This document shows, in pieces, positions 26,148 to 35,524 of a DNA stretch of 64,000 nt (within the stretch, counting starts at the first letter, position 1; each line of letters starts with the position of its first letter). This DNA is from a bacterium. Lineage in GTDB: Bacteria > Gemmatimonadota > Glassbacteria > GWA2-58-10. The stretch spans positions 18,401 to 82,400 of the forward strand of contig JAJFUG010000045.1 in NCBI GenBank assembly GCA_021372515.1. The letters run 5' to 3'. A program made the translations under genes and the position numbers. The notes below the pieces were generated by a model. That model worked only from the letters and a program-made list of their open reading frames with translations, ran no database searches and was not told the origin of the DNA.

Positions 26148-27467
26148 TTACCGGCTGTCTTCCCCGCCGCCGCTGCCGGAACCGTCCCCAGCGCCGCCCT
26201 GCCGCTCGGGTTGCGGAAGGCGGAGGATCCGGACTTTCCAGACCCGCCGCCGGGATAGCTTCGAAATGACGAAACGGTAGCCCTGTTCGTCGAAGGACTC
26301 GCCCGGATGAGGCAACCGCCCGAAACGCGAGAGGGTGAACCCACCCAGGCTCTCGTAGCCCTCGCCGTGAAGGTCCACGCCCAGTTCTTCCGAGAGGTCC
26401 TCGATATTTATCAGCCCGTCCACCAGGAAACGGTCGGGGGCCTCCCAGACTATCATCGGCTCCTCGGTGTCGTGCTCGTCCTGGATTTCGCCGATGATCT
26501 CCTCCATCACGTCCTCCACAGTCACCAGCCCCTCCGTGCCGCCGTACTCATCGACCACGATGGCCATGTAGATGCCCCGTTTCTGAAAATCCTGGAGCAT
26601 GTCGCTGCACGACTTGGTCTCTGGCACGTAGGAGACCTCGTGCGCCAGGGCCGAAAGCGTCTGGTCGGGTCCGAACCGGTAGAGAGGCCCCAGTAGGTCC
26701 TTGGTGTAGAGGATGCCCACGATATCGTCCAGATCGTCCCGGAACAGCGGGAAACGCGAGTGGCCGCTTTCCTGGACGATCTTCACCACCTCGGGCAGCG
26801 GCGTGCCGTCCGGGATGCCGATAATGTCCGTGCGCGGGACCATGATCTCGCGCACCGTGGTCTCGCTCAGCTCGAAAATGTTGTGGATGATCTGCTTTTC
26901 CTCCTGCTCCAGACCGCCCTGCTCGGCGGTCAGGTCGACCATCAGCTTGAGCTCGTCCTCCAGGAGCTGACGGTCCTGCCCAGCATGGGAACTCAGGCGC
27001 TTGACCCAGCCGCTCAGCAAGGCCAGCAGGCGGATCAACGGGCGGGTCAGCGACAGCCAGGCACGCACAAACCCGGTCAGGCGCAGGGCCAGACGGCGGG
27101 CGTTGCTCAGGGCGTATACCTTGGGGCCGATCTCGCCCAGCACCAGCAGGACAAAGGTCATGCCCACGATGTCCACCAGGTAGACCACGTGCTCGCTCCA
27201 GCCCAGGCGCAGCCCCCAGCGGTGCAGGATGATCGTGGCCACAGAGGTGGCGCAGATGTTCACTATCAGGTTGCCCAGCAGGATGCCGGTCAGCAGGATA
27301 TCCTGGTCGGCCAGCAACCGGCGCACCAGGCGGCCGCGCGCGGGATGCTCCTCCTCGAGTTCGGAAAGCTCGAAATTGGAGAGGCTGAAAAACGCGGTCT
27401 CCGAGCTGCTGAACAGGCCGGAGAGCATGATCAGCAAGGGAAAGGCAATCAGAAGGTAGACATCCAT
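26148..27467 (-). CDS. CNNM/CorC-family transporter (DUF21-CBS-CorC_HlyC), first paralogue
   Basis: A 439-residue protein of the same architecture as its neighbour: DUF21 with GLFSSSETAFFSLSNFEL, CBS pair (VREIMVPRTDIIGIP, DEYGGTEGLVTVEDVMEEIIGEI), and CorC_HlyC (GFTLSRFGRLPHPGESF). The ATG at 27467 starts directly at the first membrane helix. In many genomes one such gene follows ybeY; here two are in tandem and mgtE follows. That points to a Mg2+ (or Co2+) homeostasis block inside the housekeeping operon. Confidence 0.9.
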   Translation of the reverse strand: MDVYLLIAFPLLIMLSGLFSSSETAFFSLSNFELSELEEEHPARGRLVRRLLADQDILLTGILLGNLIVNICATSVATIILHRWGLRLGWSEHVVYLVDIVGMTFVLLVLGEIGPKVYALSNARRLALRLTGFVRAWLSLTRPLIRLLALLSGWVKRLSSHAGQDRQLLEDELKLMVDLTAEQGGLEQEEKQIIHNIFELSETTVREIMVPRTDIIGIPDGTPLPEVVKIVQESGHSRFPLFRDDLDDIVGILYTKDLLGPLYRFGPDQTLSALAHEVSYVPETKSCSDMLQDFQKRGIYMAIVVDEYGGTEGLVTVEDVMEEIIGEIQDEHDTEEPMIVWEAPDRFLVDGLINIEDLSEELGVDLHGEGYESLGGFTLSRFGRLPHPGESFDEQGYRFVISKLSRRRVWKVRILRLPQPERQGGAGDGSGSGGGEDSR

Positions 27468-27569
27468 CCGGCCGACCTGGCAGAAAGCGTGAGGTTCCTG
27501 GCGACTCCCCGGGCGGCGTCGCCCAAGGGAGAAAAGGCTGCTACAATTATATCCCGGCGCGGTGGAATA

Positions 27570-28082
27570 TCAAGGTTCGCGTTCCGCCGGCCGGCCACCT
27601 TCGGCGCTGTCGTACCGGCCCGCGCGGAAACTGTCCACGCAGGCCTCCTGCAACTCGTTCATCCGGGCCGCCTCCTCCGGTTTCTCGTGGTCGTAGCCCA
27701 GAAGGTGCAGCGTGCCGTGGGCGGCCAGGCGGACCAGTTCCTCGCGGGCCGGGGCGCCGTACCAGGCGGCCTGCTGCTCGGCCCGCGGCAGGCAGATGTA
27801 GATATCCCCAACCAGCTCGGCCTCCTCCGGCTCGGAGAGGCTGAACGAGATCACGTCGGTCACGTAGTCGTGGCCCAGGTATTCGCGGTTGAGACGGCGG
27901 ATCAGGCTGCGCCCGACGAAGGTGAGCGAGACTTCGGCCTCAGGCTTCCGATGCGTCCTCATCAGTGAGTGCAGCATGTTCCTCAGCGCCGGGAACAGGC
28001 TTTCCAGCGGCTTTCTCACCGTTCGGCTTAGACTGATTTCTATTCCGTCCGTTTGTGGCTTTGACTTTGGCATCCTCGGCAT
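27570..28082 (-). CDS. ybeY: Endoribonuclease YbeY
   Basis: A protein of about 170 residues. The zinc motif AAHGTLHLLGYDHE (H-x3-H-x5-H) is intact, and LNREYLGHDYVTDVISFSL precedes it. YbeY matures 16S rRNA and has metal-dependent RNase activity. To keep the N-terminal strand (GIEISLSR), the start must be ATG 28082 (AGGGGAA upstream) or ATG 28073. Either makes the gene overlap the end of the 7TM-HD gene by 134-143 bp in another frame. A downstream ATG (MLHSLM, GAGG upstream) would shorten the overlap but drop part of the fold. Confidence 0.88.
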   Translation of the reverse strand: MPRMPKSKPQTDGIEISLSRTVRKPLESLFPALRNMLHSLMRTHRKPEAEVSLTFVGRSLIRRLNREYLGHDYVTDVISFSLSEPEEAELVGDIYICLPRAEQQAAWYGAPAREELVRLAAHGTLHLLGYDHEKPEEAARMNELQEACVDSFRAGRYDSAEGGRPAEREP

Positions 28083-30393
28083 TTCCCCTGTCTGGGTATT
28101 CGATCCGCTGGTGGTGCACACCGATGAGGATGGGCACGAACTCCTCGCCGATGCGGGTCAGGTCCTTGAGCGTCAGCCCGGTGTGGTCCAACTGGCCGTC
28201 CCGCAACTTGGCGTCGATTATCTTCTTGACCAACCCCTTAATCCGGCTGACAGTCGGCTCGCTCAGGGTGCGCGAGGCCGACTCGACCGAGTCGGCGAGC
28301 ATGATTATGGCCGCCTCGCGGGTGAGCGGCTTGGGCCCCGGGTAGCAGAAATCGTGCTCGTTCAGCCGGGTCTCGGGGTTGCGCTCTTTCTCCTTGGTGA
28401 AGAAGAACGAGATGTGGGTCTTGCCGTGGTGCTGCCGGATGACGTCGATTATGCACTCGGGCAGGCGGGCGGCGCGGGCCAGCTCCACCCCCTCCTTAAC
28501 GTGGTTCGATATGATCAGGCTGCTCATCTTGGGGCTGAGCTTGTTGTGCGGGTTCTCCCGTCCGGCCTGGTTCTCCACGAAATACAGCGGCTTGCGCAGC
28601 TTGCCGATGTCGTGGTAGTAGGCGGCCACGCGCGCGAATATCGGATTGGCCCCGATGCCGGCCGCGGCGGCCTCGGCCAGGTTGCCCAGGATGATCGAAT
28701 GGTGGTAGGTGCCGGGAGCCTCGATGGCCAGGCGCTTGAGCAGCGGACGGTTCAGGTCGCTCAGCTCGAGCAGGGTGAAATTGCTGGTCACCTTGAAAAT
28801 TATCTCCATCAGCGGCAACAGGCCGATCGTTATCATCGTGGACAGGAACGCGTTCACCGTGGACCAGCCGGCCGTGGCGACCACCTCGGCCGCACCCTCG
28901 CCGCGGAACAGGAAATCGATGGCGAACACGGCCACCAGGCTGGCCACGGCGATGTAGAGGATGGAGAGGTACTGCCCCTTGCGGCTCTTGACCTGCCGGA
29001 CGCTGATCGCGGCGGCCACCCCGGCGGTGAGGCTGAACAGGGTGACATAGATCGAGAACCCGGCCTGCACTCCCACCATCAGCGACAGGCTGACCATGGC
29101 CGCGATGCCAACCTGGTCGTCGATCAGGTAGGCCAGCAGCAGCGGCGCTATCGACACCGGAATCATGTAGACCGGCAAGTCCTCGCTCCTTAGCACCAGG
29201 CAGGAAAAGCCCAGCACGATCAGGAACGTGATCGAGACTATCAGCATGGGCGACAGCCGATGGTAGACCTCCGGCCGGTGCAGCAGCAGGTAGATCCAGA
29301 ACGGCAACAGCAGCACCAGGTAGATCAGGTACAGGCCGGTATCCCGCCGCAACTGGCCCATCCCGCCGGCCTCGCTCTGGCGCAGGGCGAACTGGCGTTT
29401 CAGGTTTTCCAGGCGCTCCAGGTGCTGCTCGGTCACCCGCTCGCCCCGGCCCACTATTTTTTCGCCGCGCAGCACGGTCTGGTCGCGGGTGGTCTTGACC
29501 CGCTGACGGGCCAGATAGCGCAGGTTCTGGGTCTCGTCGGAGTTGTAATGGATGTTGGGTTGCATGAAGCGGCTGAGCATGCTGATGAAGAGGTTCTTGC
29601 TGATCTCGGGGTAGCGCTGGTCCACGGTCTCGGCGCGGGCCAGGTCCATCACCTGCCGCAGGGTGGACAGCTCGTTTTTCTGCATCAGGCTTTCGTTGCC
29701 CTCGCGCCGCAGCACCACGAAATCGCCGTCCACCTGCCCCAGGGTCTCGCGGTCGATCAGGCCCTCGCGCAGGCGGTAGACCATGAAATCCTTCAGGCTG
29801 TTGCGCAGGATACGGGCGCAGTCGGGGTCAAGCAGGTAGACTATCTCGTCGTCCGAGAGCGAGAGCAGCGAGTCGACCTCGTACAGGGCTCGCAGCACGC
29901 GCGGGCTGACCGTGTAGCCGCCGTGACGGCCCGCGGAGCCCTGGCGGGTGTAGTCATTCCAGTTCGGCAGACGGCGGGCGATCTCGGGCTCCTGGGCCAC
30001 CCGGTGCAGGGCGTTAAAAAAGTCGAGCATCCGGGCCAGGACCTGCTCTTTAACCTCGGGCTGGAACTCCAGGATGGGCAACACCTCGGCCGCGGCCTTT
30101 TCGCGCTCGCTCTGCAGTTCCTCGGGGCTCTTGTAGACCTGGAAATCGAACGGGGCGATGATGTCACGGTCGGCCACGCGTCCGGCGGCGATGTCGATGA
30201 AGGGGTCGGGTATCTCGCGCGAGGGAGTGAGCACCAGCGCACCCCAGGACAGCAGCACGGGCAGGACAAAACGCAGGCCGTGATGCAGAGAGGGCCGCCG
30301 CAGACGGTCGAGTACGGCCCTTGAGCCCTCCCGCAGCCGACGGACCCAGCGGCGCAGGTAGGTGTTGACTTTCCATTTCATCTTGCGCAACAT
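27940..30393 (-). CDS. pgpH: 7TM-HD cyclic-di-AMP phosphodiesterase, PgpH/YqfF type
   Basis: An 817-residue membrane protein. It has an N-terminal helix (about residues 38-60), an extracytoplasmic 7TMR-HDED domain (about 65-330), seven membrane helices (about 350-560) and a cytosolic HD domain (about 575-740). The HD domain reads THHSIILGNLAEAAA, AAYYHDIGK, HHGKTHISFF and HxxxGxxLA-type residues. PgpH degrades c-di-AMP. The disordered tail (about 765-817) is encoded by DNA that also encodes the start of ybeY. It lies between phoH and ybeY, the usual order. Confidence 0.9.
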   Translation of the reverse strand: MLRKMKWKVNTYLRRWVRRLREGSRAVLDRLRRPSLHHGLRFVLPVLLSWGALVLTPSREIPDPFIDIAAGRVADRDIIAPFDFQVYKSPEELQSEREKAAAEVLPILEFQPEVKEQVLARMLDFFNALHRVAQEPEIARRLPNWNDYTRQGSAGRHGGYTVSPRVLRALYEVDSLLSLSDDEIVYLLDPDCARILRNSLKDFMVYRLREGLIDRETLGQVDGDFVVLRREGNESLMQKNELSTLRQVMDLARAETVDQRYPEISKNLFISMLSRFMQPNIHYNSDETQNLRYLARQRVKTTRDQTVLRGEKIVGRGERVTEQHLERLENLKRQFALRQSEAGGMGQLRRDTGLYLIYLVLLLPFWIYLLLHRPEVYHRLSPMLIVSITFLIVLGFSCLVLRSEDLPVYMIPVSIAPLLLAYLIDDQVGIAAMVSLSLMVGVQAGFSIYVTLFSLTAGVAAAISVRQVKSRKGQYLSILYIAVASLVAVFAIDFLFRGEGAAEVVATAGWSTVNAFLSTMITIGLLPLMEIIFKVTSNFTLLELSDLNRPLLKRLAIEAPGTYHHSIILGNLAEAAAAGIGANPIFARVAAYYHDIGKLRKPLYFVENQAGRENPHNKLSPKMSSLIISNHVKEGVELARAARLPECIIDVIRQHHGKTHISFFFTKEKERNPETRLNEHDFCYPGPKPLTREAAIIMLADSVESASRTLSEPTVSRIKGLVKKIIDAKLRDGQLDHTGLTLKDLTRIGEEFVPILIGVHHQRIEYPDRGNAEDAKVKATNGRNRNQSKPNGEKAAGKPVPGAEEHAALTDEDASEA

Positions 30394-30472
30394 CCGGCTC
30401 CCGGCGCCCCTGTCCGGGACAGGTCCGCCGCTGAAGGAATGCCGCCGTCTTACACACAGCGGCCCTCAGGCC

Positions 30473-31492
30473 TCACCCCCCTACCGCCCCGTCTGTGTCG
30501 CCGCCCGCCTGCTCCCCCTCGCCCTGCCCCGACTCCTGGTAGGCATGGATTATCCGCTGAACGAGGCGGTGACGGACCACATCCTCTTCCGTGAAATAGA
30601 CGAACTCGATCCCGTCGATGCCCTTGAGTATCTCCTCCACCTGCAGCAGGCCGCTCATCTCGGGCCTGGGCAGGTCGATCTGGGTCTTGTCCCCGGTGAT
30701 CACCGCCTTGGAGTTGACCCCCAGACGGGTGAGGAACATCTTCATCTGCATCCGGGTGGCGTTCTGCGCCTCGTCCAGGATCACGAAGGCATCGTGCAGG
30801 GTGCGTCCCCGCATGAACGCGATGGGCGCGATCTCGATGGTGCCGGAGCTTAGGTAGCGGCTGAGCGCGTCCGGCAGCAGCATGTCCTGCAGCGAGTCGT
30901 AGAGCGGCCGCAGGTAGGGGTCGACTTTCTCCTGCATGTCGCCGGGCAGGAAGCCCAGGCGCTCGCCCGCCTCCACCGCCGGCCGCGACAGGATTATCCG
31001 CTTGACCCGTTTCTTGTTCAGCGCGTCGATAGCCGCGGCCACGGCCAGGTAAGTTTTACCCGTACCGGCCGGCCCGATGCCGATCACGATGTCGTTCTCC
31101 TGCACCATCTTCAGGTACTGCTTCTGCCCAACCCCGCGCGGCTTGACCACCTTGCGGCTGCCGGTCAGGTAGACCTGCTCGCTTTCGTAGAGGTCCTGGC
31201 CGCGGACCAGCCCCTCGCGCACCTCGCGGGCGATCCCGCCGATCTCGGAGACCTGGAAGGTCTTGCCGGTCTGCACCATGGCGATCATCCGCCGCACGGT
31301 GCGCTCCAGGTCCTGCACCGCGCCCTCCTCGCCGATCAGGATCAGTTCATCGCCCCGGATGTAGGCCTCGCAGTCGAACATCGTCTCCAGAAGGTGCAGG
31401 TTCTGGTCGTTCGGCCCGAGCAGGGTGAGCATGTCCACGCCCTCCACCGGGATACGGCGGGTGAAATGCGTGCGGTTGTTGGTTTTCGCCAT
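30473..31492 (-). CDS. phoH: PhoH family ATPase
   Basis: A 339-residue protein. An N-terminal KH-like part (residues 20-95, [18 protein letters not shown]) precedes the PhoH domain with Walker [13 protein letters not shown] (about residues 155-166), [18 protein letters not shown], and Walker [12 protein letters not shown]. This is the PhoL-type ATPase usually coupled to YbeY and RNA metabolism. The ATG 31492 (MAKTNNR) is chosen over a distant upstream start because the family starts near here. The C-terminus is a short Gly/Glu-rich tail. It is first in the operon. Confidence 0.92.
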   Translation of the reverse strand: MAKTNNRTHFTRRIPVEGVDMLTLLGPNDQNLHLLETMFDCEAYIRGDELILIGEEGAVQDLERTVRRMIAMVQTGKTFQVSEIGGIAREVREGLVRGQDLYESEQVYLTGSRKVVKPRGVGQKQYLKMVQENDIVIGIGPAGTGKTYLAVAAAIDALNKKRVKRIILSRPAVEAGERLGFLPGDMQEKVDPYLRPLYDSLQDMLLPDALSRYLSSGTIEIAPIAFMRGRTLHDAFVILDEAQNATRMQMKMFLTRLGVNSKAVITGDKTQIDLPRPEMSGLLQVEEILKGIDGIEFVYFTEEDVVRHRLVQRIIHAYQESGQGEGEQAGGDTDGAVGG

Positions 31493-31599
31493 CTGCGGGT
31501 CAATCCCCTGCGAGAGTTTCGCGGTCCCTGACCGACAATCCTTCGCCCCAGCCGACCAGAGCACTCCTTCCCGCCGGCCGGCTGGAACAGCACTGCTAT

Positions 31600-31628
31600 A
31601 TTCTGCCACAATCGTTCCGCATTTTCAA
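31600..31628 (-). promoter_or_regulatory. Possible promoter of the phoH operon
   Basis: On the minus strand TTGAAA (31623-31628) and CAGAAT (31600-31605) are separated by 17 bp, about 108 bp before phoH. The -10 match is only moderate. Confidence 0.35.
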
Positions 31629-31675
31629 GACAGCATTCCGCGAGCCGCTGTCGGCGGCCCGTCCGGAGACTCCAC

Positions 31676-31713
31676 GCCCCGATGGCGGTGGGTTGCGGCT
31701 CCGGCATCGGGGC
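31676..31713 (-). terminator. Hairpin after aspS, possible terminator without T tract
   Basis: Inverted repeat of 13 bp with one mismatch, 31676-31688 against 31701-31713 (core GCCCCGATG/CATCGGGGC), 12-base loop. It starts about 12 bp past the aspS stop. No T run follows on the minus strand, so it may be a Rho-dependent or 3'-end-stabilising structure. Confidence 0.4.
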
Positions 31714-31724
31714 ATGGAGGGGTG

Positions 31725-33518
31725 CTACTTCTTCACGATACGCCGCACATGCAGCTCCAGCAGCTCGCGCTCATCCACCAGCGAGGGCGAGTCCTCCATC
31801 AGGGCGCTGGCCTTGGCGGTCTTGGGGTACGCGATCACGTCGCGGATCGAATCCGTGCCGTTGATCAGCATGGCCAGACGGTCCATGCCCAAGGCGATGC
31901 CGCCGTGAGGCGGCGGGCCGTACTGGAAAGCCTTGAGCAGGAAACCGAACTTGTACTCGGCCTGCTCCGGGCTGATCCCCAGGGCGCTGAACACCCGCTG
32001 CTGCACGTCCCTGCGGTGAATCCTGATCGAGCCGCCGCCGATCTCGTTGCCGTTGAGGATGACGTCGTAGGCCCGGCTGCGCACCGAGGCCGGGTCGCTC
32101 TCCAGCTTGTCCATGTCCTCCAGCTTGGGACTGGTGAACGGGTGGTGCGCCGCGCCCAGGGCGCCGGTGGCCGGGTCGCACTCGAACATCGGGAACTCCA
32201 CCACCCAGAGGAAATTGAGCGCCGTCCTGTCGATCAGGCCCTCCTTGTCGCCCAGGAACAGGCGCACGCGGGCCAGGGCCTTGCTGCTCATCCAGTCCGG
32301 GCCGCCCACCAGGACAATCAGGTCGCCGGGCTTGGCCGGATGCAGGGCGGCCACGCGGTCCATGGTCTCCTGGCTGATGATGTTCTTGATCGAGCTGTCG
32401 TGCGCCCCCGGCTCGCCCACACGCTGCCAGACCAGACCCTTGGCCCCCATCTCCACGGCCAGGGCGCCCAGGTCGTCCAGCTCCTTGCGGCTGTAGCGCG
32501 CCGCGCCCGGCACCACGATGCCGCGGATTCGCTGGCCCGATTCGAGCATGGACTCGAACACCCGGAACCCGCAGCCCTTGAACGCCGGGCTGAAGTCGCG
32601 TATCTGGAGGTCGAAACGCAGGTCGGGCTTGTCGCAGCCGTATTTCTCCATCGCCTCGGTATAATTCATCCGCCGGAAGGGGGTGGGTATCTCCACCCCC
32701 AGCGTAGCCTTGAAAATGTCCTTGAGCAGCCCCTCGGTCACCGCGATGATATCGTCCTCAGCGATGAACGACATTTCCACGTCGATCTGGGTGAACTCGG
32801 GCTGACGGTCGGCGCGCAGGTCCTCGTCCCGGAAGCAGCGCGCGATCTGGTAGTAGCGGTCGAACCCGCTGACCATCAGCAACTGTTTGTACAACTGCGG
32901 GCTCTGCGGCAGGGCGTAGAACTTGCCCGGGTGCAGGCGTGCCGGCACGATGAAATCGCGCGCGCCCTCGGGTGTGGGCTTGCACAGTATCGGGGTCTCG
33001 ATGTCCAGGAAGCCCAGGCTGTCGAAATAACGCCGCGTGGCCGAAACCGCCTGCGAGCGTACGATCAGGCAGCGCTGCAACTCCTCGCGCCGCAGGTCCA
33101 GGTAGCGGTAGGTCAGGCGCAGATCCTCGGACACCGAGCCCTTGTCATCCAGGCGGAACGGGATACTGTCGCTCTCGGTGATGATCTCCAGGTGCGTGGC
33201 GCTGATCTCGATGGCGCCGGTGATCAGGGACTCGTTGAGCGTGCCCTCGGGCCGCGGACGGACAAGCCCCCGCACCTGCACCACGTACTCGCCGCGCAGC
33301 TTGTGCGCCAGGGAGTCGATGTCCTGCTCGGAGCTCTTGCGGTCGAACACGATCTGGGTCACTCCGTAGCGGTCGCGCAGGTCGATGAACACGATCCCGC
33401 CGTGGTCGCGCCAGCGGAACACCCAGCCCACCAGGGTGACTTCGCGGCCCTTGTCCTCGAGCCTGAGGTTGCCGCAGGTTTCCGTTCTATAGGCTGTCTT
33501 GTAATGTTTGGATTCCAT
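31725..33518 (-). CDS. aspS: Aspartyl-tRNA synthetase, bacterial type
   Basis: A 597-residue class II synthetase. An N-terminal OB anticodon-binding domain (GREVTLVGWVFRWRDHGGIVFIDLRDRYG) leads to motif 2 (RCFRDEDLRADRQPEFTQIDVEMSF). The bacterial GAD insertion is at about residues 290-415, and motif 3 (GIALGMDRLAMLI) lies near the end. It charges tRNA-Asp. ATG 33518 matches the family start. It follows hisS by 79 bp on the same strand, the common hisS-aspS arrangement. Whether it also charges tRNA-Asn cannot be told here. Confidence 0.95.
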   Translation of the reverse strand: MESKHYKTAYRTETCGNLRLEDKGREVTLVGWVFRWRDHGGIVFIDLRDRYGVTQIVFDRKSSEQDIDSLAHKLRGEYVVQVRGLVRPRPEGTLNESLITGAIEISATHLEIITESDSIPFRLDDKGSVSEDLRLTYRYLDLRREELQRCLIVRSQAVSATRRYFDSLGFLDIETPILCKPTPEGARDFIVPARLHPGKFYALPQSPQLYKQLLMVSGFDRYYQIARCFRDEDLRADRQPEFTQIDVEMSFIAEDDIIAVTEGLLKDIFKATLGVEIPTPFRRMNYTEAMEKYGCDKPDLRFDLQIRDFSPAFKGCGFRVFESMLESGQRIRGIVVPGAARYSRKELDDLGALAVEMGAKGLVWQRVGEPGAHDSSIKNIISQETMDRVAALHPAKPGDLIVLVGGPDWMSSKALARVRLFLGDKEGLIDRTALNFLWVVEFPMFECDPATGALGAAHHPFTSPKLEDMDKLESDPASVRSRAYDVILNGNEIGGGSIRIHRRDVQQRVFSALGISPEQAEYKFGFLLKAFQYGPPPHGGIALGMDRLAMLINGTDSIRDVIAYPKTAKASALMEDSPSLVDERELLELHVRRIVKK

Positions 33519-33597
33519 TTTAGCTTTCAAGCCTCCTGCCCGATTCATGAATTTATCCTGAAGAACAAGCATCTATTCACAGTTTGCCCGCGCCGTT

Positions 33598-34887
33598 TCA
33601 ACCGTCCCGGCCGGGTCCGGCCAGCGCACCCAGGGGGTCGGCGGTCAGCGCCGACTGCTCCAGAGTGACCTGAGTCCCGCCGGCCAGGTCCTTGACCACG
33701 ATCCTCCCGGCGGCCTGTTCGCTCTCGCCCAGGATCAGGGCGTGGGAAAGCTTCAGGTTGTCCGCCTGGCGCATCTGGGCTTTCAGGCTGCGCGGCTCGG
33801 GGTCCAGCTCCACCCGCACGGAATTGCGAAGCTGCCGGGCCAGCCGGACGGCGGGCTCGAGCAGCGTATCCCCCAGGTAGACCAGGTAAAAGCCCGGCGT
33901 ACGGGCCTCGGCCGCGGCCTGTGCGGCCAGTTGACTGTCCTGCGCCGCGGCCAGCAGCACGCGCTCCTCGCCCAGCGAAAAGCCGATCGAGGGCGTGTCC
34001 GGGCCGCCGCACTCGGCGATCAGACGGTCGTACCGTCCGCCGCCGCCCAAGGCCACCGAGCTGCCCAGCTCGCCGTGATGGTACTCGAACGCGGTGCGGG
34101 TGTAGTAGTCCAGGCCGCGCACCAGGCGCGGGTCCTTGACGAAATCGACTCCAAGCACCGTAAGCCAGCGCTGCACGGCCTCGTAATGGGCGCGGCTGTC
34201 GGGGCTCAGGCTGTCCTCGATGGGCGGGATACCCGCCGAAAGCTTCTGGCACGACTCCACCTTGCAGTCCAGCACGCGCAGGGGGTTCAGCTCCAGACGG
34301 GCCTGGCAGTCGGAGCAGAGTTCCTCCCGCCGCGCGCCGAAATAGCCGCGCAGCACCTCACCGTAGGCGGCGCGGGTCTCGGCGTCCCCCAGGCTGTTCA
34401 GGTGCAGGCTCAACCGGCTCACCCCGGCCGCGCGCAGGATGTCGCCCATCAGGGCGATCACCTCGGCGTCCACCAGGGGGTTGAGGCTGCCCACCGCCTC
34501 ACACCCGATCTGGTGGAACTGGCGGTAGCGGCCTTTCTGCGGACGGTCGTAGCGGAACATCGGGCCCAGATAGTAGAGTTTCTGCAGCGGCCGCTCGGTC
34601 CAGAGCCGGTTCTCGATGTAAGCCCGGATCACCGAGGCCGTGCCCTCGGGCCGCAGGGCGAACTCGCGCGCCTTGCGGTCGGTGAAAGTGTACATCTCTT
34701 TCTGCACGATGTCGGTCTGCTCGCCCACACTGCGCAGGAAAAGCTCTTTCTGCTCGAAGATCGGGGTGCGGATCTCGCGGTAGCCGTAACGCTCGAACAC
34801 GGCGCGGGAGGCGGCCTCGAGCGCCTGCCAGGCCGCGCTGTCGGCCGGGAGAATGTCCTGCGTGCCCCGTGGTGCGCTGTATTTCAT
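33598..34887 (-). CDS. hisS: Histidyl-tRNA synthetase
   Basis: A 429-residue class II synthetase beginning PRGTQDILP. Motif 2 is RPQKGRYRQFHQIGCEAVG (about residues 111-129); the histidine-specific loop LVRGLDYYTRTAFEY and motif 3 (SIGFSLGEERVL) follow, then an anticodon-binding domain (about 330-425). It charges tRNA-His. The open frame extends 61 codons upstream through a palindromic repeat, but the ATG at 34887 with AGAGG upstream is the sensible start. Confidence 0.95.
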   Translation of the reverse strand: MKYSAPRGTQDILPADSAAWQALEAASRAVFERYGYREIRTPIFEQKELFLRSVGEQTDIVQKEMYTFTDRKAREFALRPEGTASVIRAYIENRLWTERPLQKLYYLGPMFRYDRPQKGRYRQFHQIGCEAVGSLNPLVDAEVIALMGDILRAAGVSRLSLHLNSLGDAETRAAYGEVLRGYFGARREELCSDCQARLELNPLRVLDCKVESCQKLSAGIPPIEDSLSPDSRAHYEAVQRWLTVLGVDFVKDPRLVRGLDYYTRTAFEYHHGELGSSVALGGGGRYDRLIAECGGPDTPSIGFSLGEERVLLAAAQDSQLAAQAAAEARTPGFYLVYLGDTLLEPAVRLARQLRNSVRVELDPEPRSLKAQMRQADNLKLSHALILGESEQAAGRIVVKDLAGGTQVTLEQSALTADPLGALAGPGRDG

Positions 34888-35001
34888 CAAAGCCTCTTTG
34901 TACTTTCCTGGATTTATTTTTCGATCTTGGGCGCGGCCTGCCGTGCCCCAAAAACAAGTCAACTGCGAGCGGATCGGCTCAATTCGCGTTAATCGGATCA
35001 C

Positions 35002-35055
35002 TGTAGGGGCGCACCCGCGTGTGCGCCCGGGCGGACACATGGGTCCGCCCCTACA
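35002..35055 (+). repeat. Palindromic intergenic element, copy 2
   Basis: A 54-bp copy in the same orientation as copy 1, between hisS and the vanZ-like gene. Inverted ends TGTAGGGG/CCCCTACA enclose two hairpins, GGCGCAC/GTGCGCC and GGCGGAC/GTCCGCC. Differences from copy 1 are largely compensatory: the first stem is GGGCGCAC here and GGTCGCAC in copy 1, and the partner strand changes to match. Confidence 0.85.
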
Positions 35056-35080
35056 TCCACCTAACGACAACCCCGTGCGC

Positions 35081-35524
35081 TCACTCCGGGCCGATGGTGC
35101 TCTCGCTTTCCAGGACGGCGCGCGCCCGGCCGAACAGGCGCTGGCCTTTCAGCGCCAGCCAGGTCCAGGCAAACGCGAACGCCCCGGCGGAGTCGGCCAT
35201 CAGGTCCCAGATATCCGCCGTACGGTGCGGGACAAACATCTGGTGGAACTCATCGCTCAGGCCGTAGAGCACCGCCACGAGCAGGCAGAGCCAGTAATTG
35301 CGCCGTCGGCGCACCGTGCTCTGGTACGCGGCGCGCACCAGCAGCAAGCCCAGCACCCCGTACTCGATGAAATGGACCAGCTTGTCCTGGTGCCGGAAAA
35401 ACTTGAGGCGCGACACCGGTATGGGCATACTGCTCAAAGCGAATATCAACAGGAGCCAGAGCACCGGCAGCAGCCAGGGAACGAGCCGCCGTAGCGGGCA
35501 GCATTGAGGCCCTTTATTTGTCAT
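35081..35524 (-). CDS. VanZ-like membrane protein
   Basis: A 147-residue protein with four predicted membrane helices. The family pattern is present: LPVLWLLLIFALSSMP, KLVHFIEYGVLGLLL, VLYGLSDEFHQMFVPHRTADIWDLMADSAGA. VanZ relatives affect teicoplanin resistance in enterococci, but most bacterial members have no known role. ATG 35524 overlaps rfbD by 11 bp, so it is the last gene of the rhamnose operon. A GTG two codons earlier is also possible. Confidence 0.85.
   Translation of the reverse strand: MTNKGPQCCPLRRLVPWLLPVLWLLLIFALSSMPIPVSRLKFFRHQDKLVHFIEYGVLGLLLVRAAYQSTVRRRRNYWLCLLVAVLYGLSDEFHQMFVPHRTADIWDLMADSAGAFAFAWTWLALKGQRLFGRARAVLESESTIGPE

Noticed and set aside
24397-26280. 627-residue plus-strand frame across mgtE and the CNNM gene
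   Set aside because: It starts in serine-rich antisense sequence, crosses a gene boundary and has no domain; both minus-strand genes are clear.
31425-33668. 747-residue open frame on the plus strand across aspS
   Set aside because: It mirrors aspS on the opposite strand; composition is His/Val/Leu-rich with no domain, and aspS motifs are intact.
34888-35070. 61-codon N-terminal extension of hisS
   Set aside because: It runs through the palindromic repeat element and is not part of known HisRS; AGAGG sits before the ATG at 34887.
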